Assembly: GCA_007117945.1 (NCBI GenBank)
Contig: SKTN01000048.1
Span: 1-12,761 of the forward strand
Source: Nitriliruptoraceae bacterium
Lineage (GTDB): Bacteria > Actinomycetota > Nitriliruptoria > Nitriliruptorales > Nitriliruptoraceae
Reading direction: 5' to 3'
Length of the DNA: 12,761 bases
Shown: piece after piece, positions 7,848-12,761 of the stretch
Numbering within the stretch: the stretch's first letter is position 1
Layout of the letters: each line of letters starts with the position of its first letter
Translations under genes and position numbers: made by a program
Notes under the pieces: model-generated
What the model saw: only the letters and a program-made list of their open reading frames with translations
Told to the model about the DNA's origin: nothing
Databases searched by the model: none

Positions 7848-9134
7848 TCAGGCGTCCGGCTGCCCGGTGCTGCGGTCCTCCCTGCGCGGCGCGACCTGCG
7901 CGGGGTCCTCCTGCTCGTCGAGCAGGGCCGCGTAGGACACGCCGATGCCCTGGAAACGCTCCGCGACCGAGTCCGCGATCCGCTCCACCCGTTCCCACCG
8001 AGGATCGGCGAGCCGGTGGGTGACCGCAGGGCCGGGACCCTCCTCGGCGGCGGCACCGTCGGTGTCGAGGGTGAGCTGGCGGGCCCCGTCACCGTCGCCG
8101 AGGTTGGACACCCCGACCCCCAGCAACCGGACCCTGGCGCGCTCGAGCCGCAGCCCCGCGAGCAGGTCCAGGGCGATGGTCGCCACGTCACGGGTGCGGT
8201 CGGTGGGCGCCGGCAGGGTGCTCGAGCGGGTGAGGGTCTCGAAGCTGTCGAAGCGCACCTTCAGGGTGATGGTGCGACCCGCCACCCCCGAGGCCCGCAG
8301 CCGTCGGCCGACGGTCTCGCTGAGCCCGAGCACCTGCCGCTCGAGCTCCGCGGGATCGTCGACGTCGTGGTCGAAGGTGCGCTCACCGGAGATCGAGCGG
8401 GCCGGCTCGCTCGGGTGCACCCGACGGGGGTCGATCCCCCGGGCCAGCTGGTGGAGCTGGCTGCCGAGCGCCTCGCCCACCACCCGCTGCAGGGTCCGCA
8501 GCTCCGCGTCAGCGAGCTGACCGACGGTGCGGTAGCCGAAGCTCTCCAGGCGCTCCACGGTCCGCGGCCCCGCACCCCACAGATCGCTGACGGGCAGGGG
8601 TCGCAGGCGCGCGACCACCTCGGCGGCAGGCCAGTGGACGAGCCCGTCGGGCTTGGCCCGGTCGGAGAGCAGCTTGGCCACCGACTTCGTGGGCCCGACC
8701 CCCACGGAGCAGGGCAGACCGACCTCCTCGCGCACCCGGCTGCGGATCAGCTCCCCGATGGCCGGCGGCTCGCCGAACAGCCGTACCGCCCCACCGACGT
8801 CGAGGAACGCCTCGTCCAGGGACAGGGGCTCGACCAGGGGCGTGACGTCCGCGAGGATCGCCATCACCTCCCGGGACACCTCGCGGTACCGGTCGAAGCG
8901 GTTGCTGACGATCACCAGGTCGGGGCACAGCCGGCGGGCACGGACCATGGGCATCGCGGAGTGGATACCGAAGCGACGCGCCTCGTAGGAGGCTGCCGCC
9001 ACGACCCCGCGGCCACCGGCGCCGCCCACCACCACGGGCCTGCCGCTGAGCGTCGGATCGTCACGCTGCTCCACGGAGGCGTAGAAGGCGTCCATGTCGA
9101 CGTGCAGGATCGGTTCGGGGTGCCGTGGGTGCAC
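7848..9134 (-). CDS. dinB: DNA polymerase IV (Y-family translesion polymerase)
   Basis: A 428-aa cytoplasmic translesion polymerase. Catalytic carboxylates are in HVDMDAFYASVE (Asp13) and PLSLDEAFLDV (Asp107, Glu108). Tyr18 is at the steric-gate position against ribonucleotides. SYEARRFGI (49-57) is the conserved finger segment and SVGVGPTKSVAKL (143-155) the palm/thumb junction. The little-finger domain spans about 240-345. RQLTLD (352-357) is a possible weak beta-clamp contact. All catalytic residues are intact, so this is an active DinB type and not the inactive ImuB. The frame is open far upstream (to 9989), but the GTG at 9134 has a strong AGGAGG seven bases before it and matches family N-termini. 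A perfect LexA box lies 34 bases upstream. It converges on the Cys-rich protein gene and diverges from the VOC gene. Confidence 0.97.
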   Translation of the reverse strand: MHPRHPEPILHVDMDAFYASVEQRDDPTLSGRPVVVGGAGGRGVVAAASYEARRFGIHSAMPMVRARRLCPDLVIVSNRFDRYREVSREVMAILADVTPLVEPLSLDEAFLDVGGAVRLFGEPPAIGELIRSRVREEVGLPCSVGVGPTKSVAKLLSDRAKPDGLVHWPAAEVVARLRPLPVSDLWGAGPRTVERLESFGYRTVGQLADAELRTLQRVVGEALGSQLHQLARGIDPRRVHPSEPARSISGERTFDHDVDDPAELERQVLGLSETVGRRLRASGVAGRTITLKVRFDSFETLTRSSTLPAPTDRTRDVATIALDLLAGLRLERARVRLLGVGVSNLGDGDGARQLTLDTDGAAAEEGPGPAVTHRLADPRWERVERIADSVAERFQGIGVSYAALLDEQEDPAQVAPRREDRSTGQPDA

Positions 9135-9167
9135 GCCGCGACCTCCTCCCGCCGCACGAGGACGTTC

Positions 9168-9181
9168 CGAACGAGCGTTCG
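9168..9181. promoter_or_regulatory. LexA/SOS box upstream of dinB
   Basis: CGAAC-GAGC-GTTCG is a perfect match to the Gram-positive/actinobacterial LexA core CGAAC-N4-GTTCG, including the R-N-R-Y centre of the Bacillus consensus. It lies 34 bases upstream of the dinB GTG and touches -10-like hexamers on the minus strand (TAGCGA 9184-9179; TACCCT 9192-9187). LexA bound here would therefore cover the promoter. An extra GTTC half site at 9164-9167 sits next to it. dinB is a classical SOS gene in many bacteria. Confidence 0.88.
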
Positions 9182-9195
9182 CTACCAGGGTAGCG
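9180..9195. promoter_or_regulatory. 16-bp palindrome adjoining the SOS box
   Basis: CGCTACC, two bases, then GGTAGCG form a 7-bp inverted repeat that begins inside the right arm of the LexA box. Because it contains TAGCG on both strands, it supplies -10-like elements in both directions. It may be a bidirectional promoter core or a second operator. Confidence 0.4.
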
Positions 9196-9218
9196 TCGCG
9201 GGGCCACCGGGGGTCGGG

Positions 9219-9248
9219 TTGGCTCGGCGCGTGCGCGCTGCGTAGCGT
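9219..9248 (+). promoter_or_regulatory. Predicted promoter of the VOC gene
   Basis: TTGGCT (9219-9224) and TAGCGT (9243-9248) are separated by 18 bases, a good match to a housekeeping sigma-factor promoter in high-GC actinobacteria. Transcription would start near 9255, about 50 bases before the GTG at 9306. Confidence 0.55.
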
Positions 9249-9305
9249 CCCCGCCCCCGGGTCGCGGGCACCGCGCGCGGGCCCGCCCCCTCCCCGGAGC
9301 TCACC

Positions 9306-10013
9306 GTGCCGATCGACGCCGTCCCCGACCATGTCGCTGCCGCCGTGCCCTCGATCGATGCGGCGGCGGCGCGCTGGATCGACCAGCTCGGGGGCGGCTG
9401 GCTGATGCCGAGCTGGGCGGCACCGGGCAGCGACTTCGCCACCCGCCAGGCGCGGTTCACCGGCGGCGCCAAGCTGGAGCTGCTGGAGCCCCGGGCCGCG
9501 GACGGCTTCGCCGCCCGGTTCCTCGAGCGCCACGGCGCCGTGGTCCACCACGTGACGCTGAAGGTCCCCCAGCTGCTGCCGGCGGTGGCGACCCTCGAGG
9601 AGGCCGGCCTCGACGTGGTCGACGTCGCCGCCGACAACGCCTACTGGCACGAGGCGTTCCTGCGACCGTCCCAGGTCGGCGGCCTGATCGTGCAGGTGGC
9701 CTGGGCCCAGCACGACGACGAGGGTTGGGCGGCCGTGCTCGGGACCACGCCCGAGGACCCACGACCCGACGCGGCACGCCTGCTGGGCCCGCGGCTGGCC
9801 CACCCGGACCTGCAGGCCGCGGCCCGGGTGTGGGAGCTCCTCGGCGCCGAGGTGGCCCGCGACGGTGAGGTCCTGACGGTGCGCTGGCCGGGCGCACCCC
9901 TGGACATCGAGGTGGTGGCGGGGGAGCGGGCGGGACCCGTGGGCCTGCGGATGTCCGGCAGCACCGCCCTGCCCGCCGATGCGCGCCACGGTCCGGCGGT
10001 GCTGGTCGGCTAG
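9306..10013 (+). CDS. VOC superfamily (glyoxalase/bleomycin-resistance fold) protein with two modules
   Basis: A 235-aa cytoplasmic protein. The first VOC module pair covers about 6-135. It carries possible metal ligands His9 (DHVAAAVPSID), Glu58 (KLELLEP), His82 (HHVTLKVP) and Gln130 (LIVQVAW), in the positions where methylmalonyl-CoA-epimerase-like members carry theirs. The second part (about 155-230) looks like an additional beta-alpha-beta module (LAHPDLQAAARVWELLGAEV, then LDIEVVAGE) without obvious ligands, a degenerate VOC repeat. Members act as epimerases, lyases, dioxygenases or resistance proteins; the substrate here is unknown. The GTG start has GGAG six bases upstream (9296-9299). 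It may be followed by OsmC in the same direction, but a strong hairpin and a separate promoter-like element lie between them. Confidence 0.85.
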   Translation: MPIDAVPDHVAAAVPSIDAAAARWIDQLGGGWLMPSWAAPGSDFATRQARFTGGAKLELLEPRAADGFAARFLERHGAVVHHVTLKVPQLLPAVATLEEAGLDVVDVAADNAYWHEAFLRPSQVGGLIVQVAWAQHDDEGWAAVLGTTPEDPRPDAARLLGPRLAHPDLQAAARVWELLGAEVARDGEVLTVRWPGAPLDIEVVAGERAGPVGLRMSGSTALPADARHGPAVLVG

Positions 10014-10014
10014 C

Positions 10015-10130
10015 TCACGCGGGGGTCGGCTGCTCCCCGAGCAGGGCGATCAGCGCCACGTCGTGCCGGCGGACGACCGGGACGAAGGGCTGCAGCAGCC
10101 GAAGGTCCCCTCAACCGTGGCCCCTCGCAT
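10015..10130 (-). pseudogene. Coding-like micro-ORF broken by an apparent frameshift
   Basis: On the minus strand, codons from 10110 down to the TGA at 10017-10015 read DLRLLQPFVPVVRRHDVALI followed by ALLGEQPTPA. Thirty of 31 third positions are G or C and second positions are A/T-rich, a coding pattern. The frame is closed upstream by a stop (10113-10111). In another frame an ATG at 10130 gives MRGATVEG. One extra base in the C run 10107-10110 would join them into a 38-residue protein. No ribosome-binding site precedes the ATG. It may be a gene remnant, a sequencing error or chance. I recognise no family. Confidence 0.3.
10030..10044. terminator. Short hairpin just after the VOC gene
   Basis: CTGCTC, loop CCC, GAGCAG form a 6-bp stem starting 17 bases after the VOC stop codon. 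No T-run follows, so this is at most a weak or factor-assisted terminator. It also lies inside the coding-like minus-strand fragment, whose codons may explain it. Confidence 0.25.
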
Positions 10131-10151
10131 CTGCCGGACCCGAGGGGCCAC
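10117..10151. terminator. Strong 11-bp-stem inverted repeat between the VOC and OsmC genes
   Basis: GTGGCCCCTCG (10117-10127) and CGAGGGGCCAC (10141-10151) are exact reverse complements with a 13-base loop. It lies 103 bases past the VOC stop and ends three bases before the putative OsmC -10 hexamer (10155-10160). It could be a terminator for the VOC transcript, although no T-tract follows, or an operator at the OsmC promoter. The assignment between these is open. Confidence 0.5.
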
Positions 10152-10160
10152 CCGTAGCGT
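10131..10160 (+). promoter_or_regulatory. Predicted promoter of the OsmC gene
   Basis: TAGCGT (10155-10160) repeats the -10 hexamer of the VOC and TetR promoters. Eighteen bases upstream lies CTGCCG (10131-10136), a weak -35 placed inside the hairpin loop. The predicted start near 10167 gives a leader of about 65 bases. Confidence 0.4.
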
Positions 10161-10232
10161 CTCGCTCAACGTGCTACCGGCAACCCCGGCCCGCACGTCA
10201 CCGGACCCGAGTCGTGCCGAACAGGAGAACCC

Positions 10233-10727
10233 ATGGCGCTCGCCGAGCTGATCGAACAGACCCGCACCGCCCTGGCCGCGAACCCCGGGGCGGGTGCGGC
10301 GACCTTCCGTACCACCTCACGTCTGGTCGGGGTCACCGAGGTGGCCAACACCGCCCGTGGCCACACCTTCACGGCGGACGAACCGCCGAGCCTGGGCGGC
10401 AGCGATGCCGCCGCCAACCCCGTCGAGTACGTGCTGGGAGCCCTCGGGTCCTGCCAGGCCATCACCTTCCGGGTGTGGAGCGAGGCGCTGGGCATCCCCT
10501 TCGACGAGGTGGAGGTCCGCGTCGAGGGCGACCTGGACGTCCGCGGCTTCTTCGGCGTCGATGACACCGTTCCTGCCGGCTGCGGGGAGATCCGCGTGCG
10601 CGCCCGGCTCCGCGGAAGCGCGTCGCCGGAGCGCTACGCCGAACTGCACGCTGCCGTGGAGGAGCACTGCCCGGTCCAGGACATGCTCACGGGCGTGACG
10701 ATCAAGTCGGAGCTCGAGCTGCGGTGA
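10233..10727 (+). CDS. OsmC/Ohr-family peroxiredoxin-like protein
   Basis: A 164-aa cytoplasmic thiol-dependent peroxidase-fold protein. OsmC and Ohr proteins reduce organic hydroperoxides using two cysteines. Here they are Cys74 in VEYVLGALGSCQAI and Cys146 in EEHCPVQDML, the expected spacing, with Glu66 near the active site. The segment DEPPSLGGSDAAANPVEYVL (49-68) is typical of the OsmC branch. A third Cys (Cys117) is extra. The ATG at 10233 has AGGAG five bases upstream (10223-10227). The stop is only six bases from the convergent HAD gene stop, which leaves no room for separate terminators. The substrate and the thiol reductant are unknown. Confidence 0.94.
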   Translation: MALAELIEQTRTALAANPGAGAATFRTTSRLVGVTEVANTARGHTFTADEPPSLGGSDAAANPVEYVLGALGSCQAITFRVWSEALGIPFDEVEVRVEGDLDVRGFFGVDDTVPAGCGEIRVRARLRGSASPERYAELHAAVEEHCPVQDMLTGVTIKSELELR

Positions 10728-10733
10728 GGAGGC

Positions 10734-11390
10734 TCACCCCCAGCCGGCCAGCTCCACGGCCTCGGTGAGGGAGGCGGCGACGGGGAAGCCCGTCGCCGCC
10801 AGCTCGTGGCGGGGGTGGGAGCCACCGTCGTAGAGCACGCAGGCGACGCCGACGTGTGCAGCCGCGGCGGCGTCGTCCTTCGCGTCGCCGATCACCAGCA
10901 CCTCGGTGGGGGCACCGCCGTTGGCAGCGGCGACCCGTTCGAGGTGTGCCTCGAGGTAGGGGGCCTTGCGGCCGCCGCCATCGCCCCGCAGGCCATCCAC
11001 ACGGATGAACCGGTCCGCGATCGCGTGACGCTCGACCAGGGGCAGCAGGTACTCGTGGGGGTACATCGACAGCAGGGACTGGCTGGCGCCAGCCCGGTCG
11101 GCGCGTCCGAGGGCCTCGTCGGCGTCCGTGGCCAGTCGCGCGTCGACGATGGCCTCCCGGTAGCCGGTGTGGAAGGCCTCGTCGATCAGCTCCCACTCGT
11201 CGGGCTCGATCGGCCGGCCGAAGAGCCGCTCGTAGAACACCTGCACGGGCCGGGTGTAGAGACGCTGGTAGGTGTCCTGGTCGGTGGGCGGCAGGCCGGC
11301 AGCGGCCAACGCCACGTTCAACCCCGCGATGACCATGGGCTGGTCGTCGAAGAGGGTGCCGTTCCAGTCCCAGACGATGTGTGGTCGCAT
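10734..11390 (-). CDS. HAD-superfamily hydrolase
   Basis: A 218-aa cytoplasmic haloacid-dehalogenase-fold protein with an alpha-helical cap (about 16-85). Motif I is VWDWNGTLFDD (6-16), with nucleophile Asp8. The usual second Asp is Asn10, a known variant in actinobacterial homologues whose effect on catalysis is uncertain. Motif II is LLSMYP (Ser108), motif III is GRKAPY (Lys142), and motif IV is VIGDAKDDAAAA (Asp169, Asp172, Asp173). A phosphatase of the phosphoglycolate-phosphatase-like subgroup is most likely; the substrate cannot be inferred. The ATG at 11390 has no ribosome-binding site, but TAGCCT lies seven bases before it, which suggests a leaderless transcript. It overlaps no neighbour; the coiled-coil gene ends 29 bases upstream on the same strand. 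Confidence 0.93.
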   Translation of the reverse strand: MRPHIVWDWNGTLFDDQPMVIAGLNVALAAAGLPPTDQDTYQRLYTRPVQVFYERLFGRPIEPDEWELIDEAFHTGYREAIVDARLATDADEALGRADRAGASQSLLSMYPHEYLLPLVERHAIADRFIRVDGLRGDGGGRKAPYLEAHLERVAAANGGAPTEVLVIGDAKDDAAAAAHVGVACVLYDGGSHPRHELAATGFPVAASLTEAVELAGWG

Positions 11391-11397
11391 GCGCCCG

Positions 11398-11403
11398 AGG
11401 CTA
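11398..11403 (-). promoter_or_regulatory. -10 element giving a leaderless HAD transcript
   Basis: On the minus strand, TAGCCT is followed by seven bases and then the ATG, so transcription would start at or beside the A of the start codon. Leaderless mRNAs are common in actinobacteria. A -35 match is poor (TTCTGA at spacing 16). Confidence 0.45.
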
Positions 11404-11419
11404 CCGGGGTACCTCGGGG

Positions 11420-11719
11420 TCAGAACCTGACGGCGGCGAACGCCAGCGACGCGGCGGTGAAGATCGCGCCGATCATGGAGAAGAACAGCAGCCGGTTCTG
11501 CGCGATGATCTGCGCACGGAACTCCGCGACCAGCCGGTGCTCGAGGGCGAGCATCCGGGAGTCGATGCGCTCCTCCAGGGAGCGCAGGTCATCGCGTGTC
11601 GCGACCTGGTCCCACGGCCGCGGGGGTAGCTGGTCCATCAGCGTCCTCGCCGGGTCTGCACCGATGACCTGCTCGAGCGCACGGAACAGCTCGTGCCGGT
11701 CGTGCTCGCTGGTCTGCAT
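11420..11719 (-). CDS. Small coiled-coil protein with C-terminal membrane helix
   Basis: A 99-aa protein. Residues about 1-30 form a helical head (HELFRALEQVIGADPARTLM), followed by the Pro-rich LPPRPWDQVATRDDL. A charged coiled coil runs to about 75 (RSLEERIDSRMLALEHRLVAE, given in part), and one membrane helix ends the protein (LLFFSMIGAIFTAASLAFAA, 77-96). It resembles a recurrent actinobacterial family of tail-anchored CCDC90/DUF1640-like small proteins whose function is not known. The ATG at 11719 is chosen because GGGAG lies nine bases upstream; a TTG at 11746 in the same frame lacks support. It lies 94 bases downstream of the DnaE2 gene and 29 bases upstream of the HAD gene, all on the same strand. 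The architecture is clear; the role is not. Confidence 0.8.
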   Translation of the reverse strand: MQTSEHDRHELFRALEQVIGADPARTLMDQLPPRPWDQVATRDDLRSLEERIDSRMLALEHRLVAEFRAQIIAQNRLLFFSMIGAIFTAASLAFAAVRF

Positions 11720-11813
11720 GATGCCGGGCTCCCGCTGACGGGGCAACGAGCATGCAGCATCGCAGGCGCAACTGCCGACGCGCGCTTGGGGTCGTCGCGC
11801 CCTGTGGACAGGC

Positions 11814-12761
11814 TCACCGGGCGCCGCGGCCGAACTCGCTGACGCTCAAGCCCCGCGGGCGTGGGGCGCCGGTGCGCTCGTGAGGTGCGGGCGTGCCGCG
11901 CTCCGCCAGCGCGTCGTCCAGCCACCCCTCCTGCCACGCCCGCCACAGGCGTGAGAGGTCCCACGCCCGGGTGCCGGTCACCGTGGCACCGCGGTTGCCG
12001 CGCCGGCTGATCCGCCCCTCGGCGACCAGCAGCCAGGCGTGCAGCACCGTCCACGCGCAGTCGTCGAGGTTGCGCTCGAAGTAGGTGGTCTGGGTCTGGC
12101 CGGTGCGGTCGTCCAGGGACAGGAACAGCACGCGCTGCCCCGAACGCTGCGCCGGGGACTGCACCGCCACCTTCACCCCCGCCACCCGCACCGTGGACTG
12201 GGTCCGGCAGGCGCCGAGGTCACAGGCACGGGTGACCCCGAGCACCTCGAGCAGCGGCTCGTAGAAGCTGACCACGTGCCGGGAGACGTCCATGCCCGTG
12301 GCGGCGAGCTCGGCGCGCACCCGATCCGACTCACGGTCCTCGGGCAGCACCGGGGTGTGGTCGGCGTGCAGGTCCAGGGCGGTCTGCTCACCGCGCGGAG
12401 CGCCCCCGTCCACTCCTCCGCCACCGGACACGCCACCACCTCGCCGTCGCCCCCGACGGTCCCGCCACAGCTCCTCCACCGCCAGGGTCAGGGCGCGTCG
12501 TCCCGATGGCCCCCCACGGCGCCCCACCCCCGCCAGAGCGTCGAGGGCGCCGGCATCCACCAACGCCGTGGCCGTGGGCCGTGACAGCCCGCCGCGGGCC
12601 TGCAGGTCCTCCAGCGAGGTGAAGGGTCGCTCTCCCGTGAGCGCCGCCAGCTCCGCGTCGGTGCTCCCGGCCACGTCGCGCAGCCCGACCCGCACGGCGT
12701 AGCGGTAGCCGTGTCCGGCCTCGCCGGCATCGATGCCGGAGGGTGGGATCGGGCGCGGCTC
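11814..12761 (-). CDS. dnaE2: Error-prone DNA polymerase III alpha subunit (DnaE2/ImuC type), C-terminal part
   Basis: The last 315 codons of a polymerase that runs off the window edge; the frame is open from 12761 with no start in view. Visible parts in order: end of the fingers/helix-hairpin-helix region (AVRVGLRDVAG, then PFTSLEDLQARGGLSR and DAGALDAL, about 12700-12520), a charged Gly/Arg-rich linker (about 12480-12380), and an OB-fold nucleic-acid-binding domain (TGMDVSRHVVSFYEPLLEVL, VRVAGVKVAVQSP, VLFLSLDDRTGQTQTTYFE; about 12330-12050), then a helical tail. DnaE2 is a C-family polymerase that acts in damage-induced mutagenesis, typically with ImuA' and ImuB. The catalytic PHP and palm domains are outside the window, so DnaE1 cannot be fully excluded, but the tail length and OB-fold type favour DnaE2. 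Confidence 0.75.
   Translation of the reverse strand, partial: EPRPIPPSGIDAGEAGHGYRYAVRVGLRDVAGSTDAELAALTGERPFTSLEDLQARGGLSRPTATALVDAGALDALAGVGRRGGPSGRRALTLAVEELWRDRRGRRRGGGVSGGGGVDGGAPRGEQTALDLHADHTPVLPEDRESDRVRAELAATGMDVSRHVVSFYEPLLEVLGVTRACDLGACRTQSTVRVAGVKVAVQSPAQRSGQRVLFLSLDDRTGQTQTTYFERNLDDCAWTVLHAWLLVAEGRISRRGNRGATVTGTRAWDLSRLWRAWQEGWLDDALAERGTPAPHERTGAPRPRGLSVSEFGRGAR

Noticed and set aside
8016..9245. A 409-codon frame antisense to dinB
   Set aside because: Antisense shadow of dinB, whose catalytic motifs and ribosome-binding site are clear.
9135..9989. Long N-terminal extension of the DNA polymerase IV frame
   Set aside because: It runs antisense through the VOC gene and the SOS box; the GTG at 9134 has an excellent ribosome-binding site and matches family length.
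10806..11738. A 310-codon plus-strand frame covering the HAD and coiled-coil genes
   Set aside because: Val/Gly/Arg-rich product without motifs; it would be antisense to two genes that have recognisable domains.
11801..11812. CCTGTGGACAGG inverted repeat just after the DnaE2 stop, as an operator or terminator
   Set aside because: Only five-base arms with a two-base centre and no T-run; too weak to call.

Overview
The window is very GC-rich chromosomal DNA. Coding regions have almost all G/C third codon positions, GTG starts are frequent (7 of 12 genes with a visible start), and ribosome-binding sites are of the GGAGG type. The gene families (DUF3040, a MoxR/DUF58/TgpA-type trio, a Cys-rich conserved actinobacterial protein, a DnaE2-type polymerase) point to an actinobacterium. 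I cannot place it further, although a deep-branching high-GC lineage would fit. No tRNA, rRNA, CRISPR array, transposase or phage gene is visible, and most of the content is ordinary housekeeping or accessory chromosome.

Left part (1-5442): a TetR-family repressor on the minus strand is divergent from a tightly coupled three-gene operon: MoxR AAA+ ATPase, DUF58 protein and a membrane transglutaminase of the DUF3488/transglutaminase/DUF4129 type. The TetR/operon intergenic region carries a perfect 22-bp palindrome that overlaps a good promoter for the repressor, so TetR autoregulation is likely. The trio probably forms a membrane and cell-envelope maintenance module. A small two-helix membrane protein (DUF3040) lies convergent to it.

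Middle part (5443-7834): upstream of DUF3040 is about 430 bp of non-coding DNA. It holds a perfect 31-bp tandem duplication, a degenerate third copy, and a related 39-bp hairpin-bearing repeat present twice. Next come a crotonase-fold enoyl-CoA hydratase (minus) and, divergent from it, a nine-cysteine conserved protein of unknown function (plus). The two are separated by a symmetrical pair of -10-like hexamers.

Right part (7848-12761): DNA polymerase IV (dinB) sits behind a perfect LexA/SOS box. A two-module VOC (glyoxalase-fold) protein diverges from it and is followed by an OsmC-family peroxidase. Between those two are a strong 11-bp-stem hairpin and a coding-like but frame-broken fragment on the minus strand. 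A HAD hydrolase (possibly leaderless), a small coiled-coil membrane protein, and the C-terminal third of an error-prone DnaE2-type polymerase (running off the window edge) follow, all on the minus strand. With dinB and a DnaE2-like polymerase within 3 kb of each other, the right half has a damage-tolerance flavour. A conspicuous undescribed multi-gene system was not found. The best leads are the Cys-rich protein, the repeat cluster, the regulatory palindromes and the broken micro-gene.
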